64,000 bases of DNA from Pseudomonas sp. KNUC1026 (GTDB lineage: Bacteria > Pseudomonadota > Gammaproteobacteria > Pseudomonadales > Pseudomonadaceae). The notes beneath the pieces were generated by a model, which did not search any database, was not told where the DNA came from, and was given only the letters and a program-made list of their open reading frames with translations. Every line of letters starts with the position of its first letter. The stretch's first letter is position 1. Shown piece by piece: positions 1-10,169 of this stretch. The stretch spans positions 3,410,001 to 3,474,000 of the forward strand of contig NZ_CP087138.1 of the NCBI RefSeq assembly GCF_021650705.1, in the 5' to 3' direction. A program made the position numbers and the translations under genes.

Positions 1-324
1 GCCCTCGGTGGTCAGCTCCTGGCGGGTCTCAGGCACCAGGCACACATGCGCCGGGCGCAGCCGCTCGGCAAAGGCAAGCATCTCCTCGGTCACGCCCATC
101 TCGAAGTTCATGCGGGTTTGCAGCACATCCTTGAGCAGCAATACGTCGCGATCCTGAATGTGCCGACGGTCTTCGCGCAGGTGTACGGTGATGCCATCGG
201 CGCCGGCCTGCTCGGCGTCCAGAGCTGCCTTGACCGGGTCGGGATAGCGGGTGCCGCGGGCCTGGCGCAGGGTGGCGACGTGATCGATGTTCACGCCCAG
301 CAGGATGCGATTGGTGTTGGTCAC
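1..324 (-). CDS. pdxJ: Pyridoxine 5'-phosphate synthase PdxJ (3' end outside window)
   Basis: PdxJ closes the pyridine ring of vitamin B6 by condensing 1-deoxyxylulose 5-phosphate with 3-amino-2-oxopropyl phosphate in the cytoplasm. The first 108 codons are visible. A GTG start at 324 is preceded by AGGAG and gives [19 protein letters not shown], the family's N-terminal strand, followed by HLREDRRHI, a typical phosphate-binding stretch. The gene runs off the window at base 1, so about half of a protein of roughly 245 residues is missing. It follows recO by 33 bp on the same strand and is probably the last gene of the lepA-lepB-rnc-era-recO-pdxJ group. Identification is by recognisable family sequence. 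Confidence 0.93.
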   Translation of the reverse strand, partial: MTNTNRILLGVNIDHVATLRQARGTRYPDPVKAALDAEQAGADGITVHLREDRRHIQDRDVLLLKDVLQTRMNFEMGVTEEMLAFAERLRPAHVCLVPETRQELTTEG

Positions 325-357
325 GACGGGTCTCCTGTGTGTAGGGCGCACAGGATA

Positions 358-1041
358 TCAGGGCTTGCGGAACAGTTCGCGGCTCACCAGCGGGCGCCCA
401 CCCAGGTGTGCGGCCAAGGCCTGGCGCATCAGACGCTTGGCGGCCGCGAGCGCGCCAGGTGCTTGCCAGTCCACTTCAGCCATCGCGAGCAAATGTTGCC
501 CATCGAATACGCCCGGCTGAAACGCCGGAACCGGTTCGAGCCCTGCCTCGGGCCGCAGGCGATACAATCGCCCCGCCTCGATGGGCTGCCCATGAATATC
601 CTGGTCCAGGGCGAAGGCGTACCCCAGTTCGTCCAGCAACCGCCATTCGAAGCTGCGCAACAGCGGCTCCAGGCCACGCCCCTCGGCCAACGCTTGCAGC
701 GTCAGGCAGTAATGCTCATACAGCGCCGGGTGCGCGACCTCAGCCGGCAGCAGGCGCAGGAGCAGCTCGTTCAGGTACAAGCCGCTGAACAGCGCTTCCC
801 CCATCAACCAGTGGCCGGTGCCCATCGGCTCAACGCGGCCCACGGTGCGCAATTCGCCGCGCCCGCGCAGCTCTACCTCAAGTGGCACGAACGGGCGTGC
901 GAGGCTGCCGACCTTTCCGCGCGCATTGCGCAGCACACCACGCACAACGCCCTGAGCCGACAGAAAGTCGACCAGGGCGCTGGTTTCACGGTAAGGGCGG
1001 GTGTGCAGCACATACGCCTGGCGAGTATCGACAAGGCTCAT
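358..1041 (-). CDS. recO: DNA repair protein RecO
   Basis: RecO loads RecA on SSB-coated single-stranded DNA together with RecR in the RecF pathway. The 227-residue product has the N-terminal OB-fold ([19 protein letters not shown], residues 10-28) and the helical C-terminal part ([20 protein letters not shown], about residues 91-110). It lacks the zinc-binding cysteine cluster seen in some RecO proteins, as is usual in gamma-proteobacteria. Its start lies 12 bp after the era stop, in the conserved order rnc-era-recO-pdxJ. The frame is intact and the length is normal for Pseudomonas. Confidence 0.95.
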   Translation of the reverse strand: MSLVDTRQAYVLHTRPYRETSALVDFLSAQGVVRGVLRNARGKVGSLARPFVPLEVELRGRGELRTVGRVEPMGTGHWLMGEALFSGLYLNELLLRLLPAEVAHPALYEHYCLTLQALAEGRGLEPLLRSFEWRLLDELGYAFALDQDIHGQPIEAGRLYRLRPEAGLEPVPAFQPGVFDGQHLLAMAEVDWQAPGALAAAKRLMRQALAAHLGGRPLVSRELFRKP

Positions 1042-1053
1042 GCGCGCGGGCGA

Positions 1054-1950
1054 TCAGTCGGTGTAGCCCAGCGAGCGCAGGGCGCGCTCGTCGTCGGACC
1101 AGCCACCCTTGACCTTCACCCACAGGTTGAGCATCACCTTGGCGTCGAACAGGGTTTCCATGTCCTTGCGTGCTTCGGTACCCAGGCGTTTGATGCGTTC
1201 GCCTTTGTCACCGATGATGATTTTCTTCTGGCCGTCGCGCTCGACGAGGATCAATGCGTGGATGTGCAAGGTGCGCCCCTGCAGCTTGAATTCCTCGATC
1301 TCGACGGTGATCTGATACGGCAGCTCCGCACCGAGCTGGCGCATGATCTTCTCGCGCACCAGCTCGGCCGCGAGAAAGCGGCTGCTGCGGTCGGTGATCT
1401 GATCTTCGGGAAAGAAGTGTTCGCTCTCAGGCAGCAGGTTGCCAATCACGGCTTCGAGGCTGGTGAGGTTATGCCCCTGCTGGGCCGAGATAGGCACCAC
1501 CTGCGCCTTGGGCAACTGCTCCTGCAGCCACTGCAGGTGAGGGATAAGGTCGGCCTTGTCGTCCATCCGGTCGACCTTGTTCACCGCCACGATCAGGGGG
1601 CCTTCGACGTACTGGACGCGTTCGAGCACCAGTTGGTCCTCGTCGGTCCAGCGTGTGCGGTCAACCACGAAGATCACCACATCGACGTCCTTCAGGGCGG
1701 CCGAGGCGGTCTTGTTCATGTAGCGGTTCAAGGCCTTGTCATTGGACTTGTGCATGCCGGGAGTGTCAACGTACACCGCCTGCACCGCGCCTTCGGTCTT
1801 GATGCCGAGCATGGTGTGGCGGGTGGTCTGCGGCTTGCGCGAGGTGATCGCCAGTTTCTGCCCCAGAATATGGTTGAGCAAGGTGGACTTGCCCACGTTC
1901 GGCCGGCCGACGATGGCGACGTAGCCACAACGGGTTGGGGTATCACTCAT
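1054..1950 (-). CDS. era: GTPase Era
   Basis: Era is an essential GTPase that binds the 3' end of 16S rRNA and assists 30S maturation. The protein shows G1 (GRPNVGKS, about residues 15-22), G3 (DTPGMH), G4 (NKVD) and a C-terminal KH domain with the [13 protein letters not shown] signature. I place the start at the ATG at 1950 ([13 protein letters not shown]). An upstream in-frame ATG at 1959 would add only three residues. With the 1950 start the gene overlaps the rnc stop by 8 bp, so translation of era is probably coupled to rnc. Length is about 298 residues, as expected. Confidence 0.96.
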   Translation of the reverse strand: MSDTPTRCGYVAIVGRPNVGKSTLLNHILGQKLAITSRKPQTTRHTMLGIKTEGAVQAVYVDTPGMHKSNDKALNRYMNKTASAALKDVDVVIFVVDRTRWTDEDQLVLERVQYVEGPLIVAVNKVDRMDDKADLIPHLQWLQEQLPKAQVVPISAQQGHNLTSLEAVIGNLLPESEHFFPEDQITDRSSRFLAAELVREKIMRQLGAELPYQITVEIEEFKLQGRTLHIHALILVERDGQKKIIIGDKGERIKRLGTEARKDMETLFDAKVMLNLWVKVKGGWSDDERALRSLGYTD

Positions 1951-2635
1951 GGTTGCCATTCTCCACGCCCAGGGCGATCAGCGCCGATGCGGCGGCCACT
2001 TGTTCGGCGATGCGCCGGCTGGCGCCCTGGCCGCGGCTTTTTTCGTTGAGCAGCGCCACTTCGCATTCGACGAAGAACGTGCGGCAGTGAGGCTCGCCCT
2101 GGATATCGACCACCTCGTATTTGGGCAGGTCGCAGCCACGCGATTGCAGAAATTCCTGCAGCCGCGTCTTGGGGTCCTTGTTGGTGTCCACCAGGGTAAG
2201 GCGCTCGAACTCGCCCGCCAGCCAGGCCAGCACACGCGTACGCGCCACGTCCATACCAGCGTCCAGATAGATGGCGCCGATCAGGGCTTCCAGGGCGTCG
2301 GCCAGGATCGACTCGCGGCGAAACCCGCCGCTCTTGAGCTCACCGGAGCCCAGACGCAGGTAGTCGCCCAGCTCGAAGCCACGCGCCAGCACTGCCAGCG
2401 TTTCGCCCTTGACCAGCCGTGCGCGCAGCCGTGAAAGCTGGCCCTCACGGGCCTGCGGGAAACGCTCGTACAGCGCCTCCCCCACCACGAAGTTGAGGAT
2501 TGCATCGCCCAGAAACTCCAGGCGCTCATTGTTACGCCCGGCAAAACTGCGGTGCGTCAGGGCAAGGACCATCTGGTCCTGATCCTGGAAGGTGTGGCCG
2601 AGCTGTCGCTCGAGCCGGCTCAACGAAACACTCAC
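1943..2635 (-). CDS. rnc: Ribonuclease III
   Basis: RNase III cleaves double-stranded RNA, processing the rRNA precursor and some mRNAs. The 230-residue product begins with the catalytic domain carrying the signature [11 protein letters not shown] (about residues 37-47) and the second acidic cluster [13 protein letters not shown]. It ends with a double-stranded-RNA-binding domain ([11 protein letters not shown] ... [15 protein letters not shown]). The ATG overlaps the stop of the upstream DUF4845 gene by 4 bp (ATGA) and its own stop overlaps era, so the three genes are translationally coupled. Confidence 0.96.
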   Translation of the reverse strand: MSVSLSRLERQLGHTFQDQDQMVLALTHRSFAGRNNERLEFLGDAILNFVVGEALYERFPQAREGQLSRLRARLVKGETLAVLARGFELGDYLRLGSGELKSGGFRRESILADALEALIGAIYLDAGMDVARTRVLAWLAGEFERLTLVDTNKDPKTRLQEFLQSRGCDLPKYEVVDIQGEPHCRTFFVECEVALLNEKSRGQGASRRIAEQVAAASALIALGVENGNHE

Positions 2636-3009
2636 TGGGTGGTCACGCTCGTATCGTGCTTGAACACCAGGACCAGGTCGATATTACCCGCCAGGTGTTC
2701 ACGCTTTTCATAATTGAGATGGGCGTTGATTACGCCACCTTGTTCTTCGACGACCAGCGCCTTGCGCAGGTCCAGGCCGGAAATGCTGTTGACCGTCAGC
2801 CCGCGTTGGACGTGAGCGACGAAATCATCAGCACCCTGCAAACGCTCGTCCTTGCTGGCTGCTGCGTTGTCCATCACCTTCTTCAGGGACCAGAAGTCCA
2901 TGTAGTGTGGCACCACCTTGAGCCCGACGCTGAATGCGAAAGCCAGCACCGCCAGGGTGAACAGCCAGCCGATCAGGGAAAGCCCTCGTTGACGCGCGAC
3001 GCTGTTCAT
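2632..3009 (-). CDS. DUF4845 small membrane protein
   Basis: A 125-residue protein of unknown function that sits between lepB and rnc in Pseudomonas and relatives. It has a short basic N-terminus (MNSVARQRG) followed by a single hydrophobic segment ([20 protein letters not shown], residues 10-29), resembling a pilin-like N-terminal helix, and a periplasmic domain. It starts 28 bp after lepB and overlaps rnc by 4 bp. The constant association with the signal peptidase gene could reflect a link to export, but nothing in the sequence proves that. Confidence 0.85.
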   Translation of the reverse strand: MNSVARQRGLSLIGWLFTLAVLAFAFSVGLKVVPHYMDFWSLKKVMDNAAASKDERLQGADDFVAHVQRGLTVNSISGLDLRKALVVEEQGGVINAHLNYEKREHLAGNIDLVLVFKHDTSVTTQ

Positions 3010-3037
3010 CCTTGCCTCCGTGGCGCCAGAGCGCCGA

Positions 3038-3892
3038 TCACTTGATCATGCCGACTCGCGAGAATGACGGGAAATGGCTGAACACAGGGCTCGGCCAGCT
3101 CATCCATACCGCGAACGCCTTGCCGACGATGTTCCCGTCCGGGACCATGCCCTGCATGTCCCTTGGAATGCTCGGGTCATCCCAGTAACGGCTGTCGTTG
3201 GAGTTGTCGCGGTTGTCGCCCATCATGAAGTAATGCCCGGCCGGCACCGTCCACTGGCTGCCCGCACGCGTCGGACGGATAGCCTTGTGAATCAGGTGCT
3301 CGACATCTCCGATGCGCTCCTTGTACACGGCAATGTCACCCAACTCCGGGTCGTACGCCGTGGACAACTGCTGATCGGTGATCAACTGGCCATTGACGTA
3401 CAGGTGCTTGTCGTCAGTGTAGCGAATGGTGTCGCCCGGCAAGCCGATCACGCGCTTGATGTAGTTCACGCTCGGGTCGGACGGGTAGCGGAACACCATT
3501 ACGTCGCCCCGCGCGGGCTGCCCCACCTCGATGACCTTCTTGTCGATCACCGGCAGGCGAATACCGTAGGCGAACTTGTTCACCAGGATGTAATCACCCA
3601 CTTCCAGCGTCGGGATCATCGAGCCCGACGGAATCTGGAACGGCTCGACCAGGAACGAGCGCAGCACGAACACGATGAACAGCACCGGGAAGAACGACTT
3701 GCCGTACTCCACCAGCACCGGCTCCTTGCCGAGCTTTTCAAGCACCTGCGGCTCGGGCTCGGCGACGCTGCCTTCATAGCGAGCGATCGCAGCCCGGCGC
3801 CGCGGCGCCAGATAAACCAGGTCGAGCAGGCCGAGCACGCCACAGACGGCCACGGCAATCACAAGCAACAGCGGTAGATTCAATGACGACAT
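3038..3892 (-). CDS. lepB: Signal peptidase I
   Basis: LepB removes signal peptides from exported proteins on the periplasmic face of the inner membrane. The 284-residue protein has two N-terminal membrane segments (about residues 4-28 and 67-80), the nucleophile motif PSGSMIPTL with Ser91, and the general base in YIKRVIGLPGD with Lys146. The MMGDNRDNSNDSRYWG-type box occurs as GDNRDNSNDSRYWD. The gene follows lepA by 9 bp, the classical lepA-lepB operon. Frame and length are normal. Confidence 0.97.
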   Translation of the reverse strand: MSSLNLPLLLVIAVAVCGVLGLLDLVYLAPRRRAAIARYEGSVAEPEPQVLEKLGKEPVLVEYGKSFFPVLFIVFVLRSFLVEPFQIPSGSMIPTLEVGDYILVNKFAYGIRLPVIDKKVIEVGQPARGDVMVFRYPSDPSVNYIKRVIGLPGDTIRYTDDKHLYVNGQLITDQQLSTAYDPELGDIAVYKERIGDVEHLIHKAIRPTRAGSQWTVPAGHYFMMGDNRDNSNDSRYWDDPSIPRDMQGMVPDGNIVGKAFAVWMSWPSPVFSHFPSFSRVGMIK

Positions 3893-3901
3893 AGGACCTG
3901 A

Positions 3902-5698
<1,797 letters not shown>

Positions 5699-5760
5699 GG
5701 ATCAGCACTCGAAATGGCTTGGGGCCGGGCGCCCGACGAAAATAGCCGGGCATTGTAGCA

Positions 5761-5859
5761 GCTCCAAGCTGCAAGCTTCTAGCCGCAAGCTCCAAGCTCC
5801 AAGCTCCAAGCTCCAAGCTCCAGGCTTAAGCCCGCTTGGAGCTTGAGGCTCGCAGCTTC
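5761..5859. repeat. AGCTTGCAGC-type repeat block with five CAAGCTC heptamers
   Basis: Five perfect tandem copies of CAAGCTC lie at 5786-5820. They are flanked by variants (CAAGCTGCAAGCTTC, CAGGCTTAAGCC), and the block can fold into a stem with arms CAAGCTCCA and TGGAGCTTG around GGCTTAAGCC. It fills the mucD-lepA gap and begins immediately after the mucD stop. The same motif family recurs at 31.24, 33.52, 35.09 and 47.55 kb. Confidence 0.8.
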
Positions 5860-5860
5860 T

Positions 5861-7294
5861 TTATTGCGCCAGCTTGAAGGTGATGAAGCTGGCACGGCCC
5901 TGGCGAACCACGCGCATCGACACCGAGCGGTTCTTCGGCAGCGCCTTGGCGACATCGGTGAACTGCTTGGCCGAGGTAACGGCCTGGTTGTTCAGGTGAG
6001 TGATGACATCGCCTGGCTGCAGGCCGATGAGCGCGGCAGGGCCGTCCTGAACGTCCTTGATCAGCACGCCATTTTGCACGTCGAGCTGTTTTTTCTGATC
6101 GGCGGTCAGTTCGGAGACCGAAACGCCCAGGCGATTGCTGTCTCGCTGAATCTCGCCATCAGGGCCGGCGCTGGCGCCTTCGTCACCGTCTTCATCCGGC
6201 AAAGCGCCCACCGTCGCCTCGATGGTGCGGTGCTTGCCTTCACGGACCACGTCCAGGCTGGCCTTGGCACCGGCCTTCAGGCCTCCGACCAGATGAGGCA
6301 GGTCGGCCGACATGCTGATTGGCTGGCCATTGAGGCTGAGGATCACATCACCTACCTGCAGGCCCGCCTTGGCGGCCGGGCCGTCGGGCATTACCTGGGC
6401 GACCAGCGCACCGGCAGGCTTGTCGAGGCCGAAGGATTCGGCCAGGTCACGGTTGACCTCTTGGATGACTACACCCAGCCAGCCGCGGTTGACCTTGCCG
6501 GTTTTCTTGATCTGATCGGCCACATCCAGCGCAACATCGATCGGGATGGCGAAGGAGAGCCCCATGAAGCCGCCCGAGCGCGTGAAGATCTGCGAGTTGA
6601 TGCCCACCACCTCGCCATTCATGTTGAACAGCGGGCCGCCAGAGTTGCCGGGGTTGATAGCGACGTCGGTCTGGATGAACGGCACGTAGGAGTCGTTGGG
6701 CAGGGTGCGGCCCTTGGCGCTGACGATGCCTTTGGTCACGGAATGGTCGAAACCGAAGGGTGAGCCGATGGCCAGTACCCATTCACCGACCTTGAGCTTA
6801 TCGGAATCGCCCAGTTTGACGGTAGGCAGGTCCTTGCCGTCGATCTTGAGCAGGGCCACGTCGGTGCGCGGATCGGTGCCGACCAGCTTGGCCTTGAGCT
6901 CGCTGCGGTCGGACAGGCGAACGACGATCTCGTCAGCGTCCTGGATTACGTGGTTGTTGGTCAGCACATAGCCATCGGGGGAAATGATGAAACCCGAGCC
7001 CAGCGACTGTGCCTCGCGCTGGCGGTCGCCACGGGGCGAGCGGTTGCGCGGCATGTTGCGTTCGAAGAACTCCCGGAACATCGGCGGCAAGCCTTCGAGG
7101 TCTGGCATCTGGCTGGAGGCTACGCCGCGATCAGGCAGCTTTTGCGTGGTACTGATGTTGACCACCGCTGGGGAGGCCTGCTCGACGAGCGTGGTGAAAT
7201 CCGGAAGCGCCTCGGCGTGAGCGGTGGACAGCTGGCCCAGCATCAGCACGGCGGCGAACAGTGAAAGGTAGTGTTTCATGCGAGGTATCGACAT
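5861..7294 (-). CDS. mucD: Periplasmic Do-like serine protease MucD
   Basis: MucD is a DegP-family protease/chaperone that degrades misfolded envelope proteins and dampens AlgU activation. The protein has a signal peptide (residues 1 to about 27, ending STAHA) and a trypsin-like domain with His115 (NNHVIQ), Asp145 (RTDVALL) and Ser218 (GNSGGPLF). Two PDZ domains follow (about residues 265-360 and 390-470). I chose the ATG at 7294 (MSIPRMKHYLS), preceded by GGGAG. A start five codons upstream is less like known MucD. It follows mucB by 163 bp with no mucC between. Confidence 0.94.
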   Translation of the reverse strand: MSIPRMKHYLSLFAAVLMLGQLSTAHAEALPDFTTLVEQASPAVVNISTTQKLPDRGVASSQMPDLEGLPPMFREFFERNMPRNRSPRGDRQREAQSLGSGFIISPDGYVLTNNHVIQDADEIVVRLSDRSELKAKLVGTDPRTDVALLKIDGKDLPTVKLGDSDKLKVGEWVLAIGSPFGFDHSVTKGIVSAKGRTLPNDSYVPFIQTDVAINPGNSGGPLFNMNGEVVGINSQIFTRSGGFMGLSFAIPIDVALDVADQIKKTGKVNRGWLGVVIQEVNRDLAESFGLDKPAGALVAQVMPDGPAAKAGLQVGDVILSLNGQPISMSADLPHLVGGLKAGAKASLDVVREGKHRTIEATVGALPDEDGDEGASAGPDGEIQRDSNRLGVSVSELTADQKKQLDVQNGVLIKDVQDGPAALIGLQPGDVITHLNNQAVTSAKQFTDVAKALPKNRSVSMRVVRQGRASFITFKLAQ

Positions 7295-7457
7295 ACGGCT
7301 CCCGTGCACACGAGCGTGATTGAGCGTCGGGGCCGCGGCCCCGCACGCATTGACCTAAAAAACAGGAGAGTTTGCAACAATAGCTTCGCACCTTTCATTT
7401 GGTGTTTTGCAACATGAAATGAATTTAAGGCCACGAAGCCCCGCCAGGGCCTGGCAA

Positions 7458-8423
7458 TCATTGCCGCGCCTGAGCCTCGAGCGGGTGCATGGACAGCGCA
7501 ATGCGCTCGGCGGTGCCCAATGGCACTTCGCCGACCACTGTCACCATCACATCGCCCTTGGGCGTAGGTTGCCGGCGGGAGACGGCGGCGGTCGGCCCCA
7601 GCTGCGTGCGAGCATCATTCGCCTCGCCCTCCACCGGCTCCAGGAACACCGACACGCGGGCCAGGCCATCGCTGTAGAGCAGATGGGTAACCGGCACGTG
7701 GCTGCCCGCCTCACGCCGGACGTTGCTAGCCGTCAACTCGAACCCGGCCGGCAACCAGTCGGGGCGCCAGCCCAGCGACGCTGCGGTGGCCACCTGCGCT
7801 GCAGGGGGCGAACCGCCCGGGAGCGCCGTGCAGTCGGCGCTGGGTGACAAGTCTTCGGCACTTGGCGGGCGCGGGTCGAAACGGGTGTACTGGAAGCGCT
7901 CGAGCAATTGGCCTCGCTCGTTGAGCAGCAATGACTTCAGGGGCAAACCGGTCTGCTGATCGAGATGCAGCTCGAAGGCGTAGCGGTTGGGGTCGCGCGG
8001 CGTGAGAGTGATGATCACGGCCGGACGGCCGGCCACGCGTGAGTAACCGGCAACCTTGAGGTCATACCAGCTCATCAGTGTAAGAGGGTCGGAGAGCGCA
8101 CTTGAGGTGTCGGGCGAGGTGTTGACACCCTGCAACAGGTTGCCGCTGATACAGCGGGTTGCCCCGCCTACACGCAGCACTTCCTGCGCCGAGCCGTCGA
8201 GTTGAAGGATGCGCTCGGTCACACCTGCCGGGGAGGCACGGTGCCAGATATCGTGGGTAGAAAAACTGCCGCTTCGCTCGTAGACGAAGGTACCTTGGTA
8301 ACTCTGCTTAAGCTCGGCCTGGTCCAGCCGTTCGAGCCATTGCGAGGCATCGGTCGCTGCCTGGGCACTGAGCACCAGGCAGCTTGCGATCAACAAACCA
8401 GAGAGAGGAGGCAGCGCGCGCAA
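7458..8423 (-). CDS. mucB: MucB, periplasmic regulator of anti-sigma factor MucA
   Basis: MucB (AlgN, RseB family) binds the periplasmic domain of MucA and protects it from regulated proteolysis until envelope damage is sensed. The 321-residue protein has a signal peptide (MRALPPLSGLLIASCLVLSAQA) and the MucB/RseB fold starting WLERLDQAELKQSYQGTFVY. The C-terminal domain includes LGWRPDWLPAGFELT. It starts 9 bp after the mucA stop, consistent with cotranscription of algU-mucA-mucB. Frame intact. Confidence 0.93.
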   Translation of the reverse strand: MRALPPLSGLLIASCLVLSAQAATDASQWLERLDQAELKQSYQGTFVYERSGSFSTHDIWHRASPAGVTERILQLDGSAQEVLRVGGATRCISGNLLQGVNTSPDTSSALSDPLTLMSWYDLKVAGYSRVAGRPAVIITLTPRDPNRYAFELHLDQQTGLPLKSLLLNERGQLLERFQYTRFDPRPPSAEDLSPSADCTALPGGSPPAAQVATAASLGWRPDWLPAGFELTASNVRREAGSHVPVTHLLYSDGLARVSVFLEPVEGEANDARTQLGPTAAVSRRQPTPKGDVMVTVVGEVPLGTAERIALSMHPLEAQARQ

Positions 8424-8432
8424 GGCTGATCC

Positions 8433-9026
8433 TTAGCGGTTTTCCGTGCTCGCAGCGCGGGCGTACGGCAGGGCGGACTCCGCACCCTTCATGGCAGCTT
8501 CCTGAGCGTGCTGGCGCAGGTAGCCCGGCATTTTCTCGCCTTGCCAGCCGGCCTGGTTCTGCAGCGCACCGTTGCTCATCGGGCCTTTGGCAGGCTCGGC
8601 GCTCTCGGTGTAGTTGGCCAGTACCGCAGGCCCCTGGGCCTGAGGCGCCACAACCGACGGTTGAGCCGATTGCTGTTGAGCCAGTTGCGCACCGTTGATT
8701 TCGTCCTGGTTGTACAGCCGAACACCGGCCAGTACCGCAAAGGTCACCGAAGCAGCGACGGCCATGCGGCCCAGGCTGCGCCAGCGGCGCGGCGCCGACT
8801 TGGCAGGCTCAGCTTCATCAGCCAGCGCAGCGGACACGGCAACGGCCAGGTCCAGGCGCGGGTTGAGCAACTCTTTGTGCATTGCAGCGCGGGCGATCTG
8901 ATAGCGCGACCAAGTGGCGCGGGTTTCTTGATCGTCGATAGCGTTCAATACACGACGTAATTCCAATTCGTCCGCTTCGTTATCCATCACCGCGGACAGC
9001 GATTCCTGCAATGCTTCACGACTCAT
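8433..9026 (-). CDS. mucA: Anti-sigma factor MucA
   Basis: MucA is the inner-membrane anti-sigma factor that sequesters AlgU. Its cytoplasmic N-terminus (MSREALQESLSAVMDNEAD, residues 1-19, with TRATWSRYQIARAAMH near residues 36-51) binds the sigma factor. One membrane helix lies at about residues 89-105 (VAASVTFAVLAGVRLYN). The periplasmic tail ends in ALPYARAASTENR and is the target of AlgW-type cleavage. The 197-residue frame is uninterrupted, so no mucoid-type truncating mutation is present. It begins 31 bp after algU. Confidence 0.95.
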   Translation of the reverse strand: MSREALQESLSAVMDNEADELELRRVLNAIDDQETRATWSRYQIARAAMHKELLNPRLDLAVAVSAALADEAEPAKSAPRRWRSLGRMAVAASVTFAVLAGVRLYNQDEINGAQLAQQQSAQPSVVAPQAQGPAVLANYTESAEPAKGPMSNGALQNQAGWQGEKMPGYLRQHAQEAAMKGAESALPYARAASTENR

Positions 9027-9057
9027 AGCGGTTCCTCTCTTGGCTGTCGCCGCTGTC

Positions 9058-9639
9058 TCAGGTTTCCTGCAGCAAGGGCTGCAAGGCTTTGTCGATGGCT
9101 TCCCGAGCGCGGAAAATCCGAGAACGCACGGTACCCACCGGACACTGCATCACACTGGCAATGTCCTCGTAACTCAAACCGTCGAACTCACGCAGCGTCA
9201 ACGCCGTACGCAGGTCCTCGGGCAGCTGCTGGATGGTGCGATGGACAGTGCCTTCGATCTCATCCCGCAACAACGACCGCTCCGGAGACTCGAGATCTTT
9301 CAGGCCATGGTCGCCGTCGTAGAACTCCGCATCCTCAGAACTTACATCGCTATCCGGAGGCCTGCGTCCACGAGACACCAGATAGTTCTTCGCCGTGTTG
9401 ATGGCGATACGGTAAAGCCACGTGTAGAACGCGCTGTCACCGCGGAAGTTGCCCAGCGCTCTGTACGCCTTGATGAACGCTTCCTGCGCGACGTCCTGAG
9501 CCTCATGGGTATCGTGCACAAAACGCACGATCAACCCGAGTATCTTGTGCTGATACTTCAGCACCAACAGATCGAACGCTCTGCGGTCGCCGCGCTGCAC
9601 GCGCTCGACCAGCTGCTGATCTTCTTCCTGGGTTAGCAT
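9058..9639 (-). CDS. algU: ECF RNA polymerase sigma factor AlgU (sigma-22/RpoE)
   Basis: AlgU directs transcription of envelope-stress and alginate genes. The 193-residue product starts MLTQEEDQQLVERVQRGD at the ATG at 9639. An upstream in-frame ATG at 9669 would add ten residues not found in the family. Sigma region 2 (about residues 20-90, with LIVRFVHDTHEAQDVAQEAF) and region 4 (about residues 130-185, with YEDIASVMQCPVGTVRSRIF) are complete. It is the first gene of algU-mucA-mucB-mucD. Two sequences matching the AlgU promoter consensus lie upstream, so the gene is probably autoregulated. Confidence 0.97.
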   Translation of the reverse strand: MLTQEEDQQLVERVQRGDRRAFDLLVLKYQHKILGLIVRFVHDTHEAQDVAQEAFIKAYRALGNFRGDSAFYTWLYRIAINTAKNYLVSRGRRPPDSDVSSEDAEFYDGDHGLKDLESPERSLLRDEIEGTVHRTIQQLPEDLRTALTLREFDGLSYEDIASVMQCPVGTVRSRIFRAREAIDKALQPLLQET

Positions 9640-9697
9640 GAACACTCCTCGTTGTGCTCGCTGGAGCACTGCAAAGGCCGCGTATCAAGCTTGCAAA

Positions 9698-9725
9698 CAT
9701 AGACTCGGGCTTTTCGCAAAAGTTC
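9698..9725 (-). promoter_or_regulatory. AlgU-type promoter, proximal to algU
   Basis: On the minus strand GAACTT (9720-9725) is followed by a 16-base spacer and TCTATG (9698-9703). This matches the AlgU/RpoE consensus GAACTT-N16-TCNNA at the -35 box and closely at the -10. It lies about 60 bp upstream of the algU ATG, fitting autoregulation. Confidence 0.7.
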
Positions 9726-9882
9726 TCCCCTCCAGCAAGTTTCCGTCGCCGCCACTGCGAGGCTGCACGGAAAACGCAGCACCGCATTCGGCGGCCTGCG
9801 CTCTGTCTTTATAGTGACGCTCCACCCCGCACTGAAGCTGATCGCGGGGCGGGCGCTGCGTCCGTTCGATAGCGCAACCCAC

Positions 9883-9910
9883 TATGGATTGCGATGCCTC
9901 AAAAAAGTTC
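9883..9910 (-). promoter_or_regulatory. AlgU-type promoter, distal to algU
   Basis: A second minus-strand match: GAACTT (9905-9910), a 16-base spacer, then TCCATA (9883-9888). Both boxes agree with the AlgU consensus. It lies about 244 bp upstream of the algU start codon. Multiple AlgU-dependent promoters upstream of algU are known in P. aeruginosa. Confidence 0.65.
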
Positions 9911-10169
9911 CGACACCTTTGTAGCCAATTTCCTACACCGCAAGTGCGATACCCAGCCTGTGGCCAGCGGTTTTAAAGTGGCGGCGCAAGGGGCGGCACT
10001 GCTATAAAGGGCCGCATTTTGCGGGGCCCCTTGATTCCACGGTGCCACTAGGGCGCGGGCCCGTATTCTGCCGTCAGCTTGCCTGGCAAGCCAGTGCCAA
10101 TTCGCCAAGGTGTGGTGCCTGTCAATAAGAAGCTGCCTAATTCATACGGCGGCCCTACGGAACACGAGC

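Larger units (their letters stand above)
9640..10169. other. Divergent algU-nadB intergenic region
   Basis: A 530-bp gap between the divergent algU and nadB starts. On the minus strand it holds two AlgU-type promoter candidates (annotated separately). No convincing coding sequence was found. The nadB side has no clear sigma-70 promoter that I can defend. Confidence 0.7.

Noticed and set aside
46..2049. A 667-codon open frame on the plus strand opposite recO, era and rnc
   Set aside because: It is the antisense shadow of three certain genes in high-GC DNA and has no recognisable domain or ribosome-binding site.
5786..5820. CRISPR array
   Set aside because: The repeats are contiguous heptamers without spacers and no cas genes are near.
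8433..9026. A mucoidy-type mutation in mucA
   Set aside because: The frame is intact through the periplasmic domain and the length is normal.
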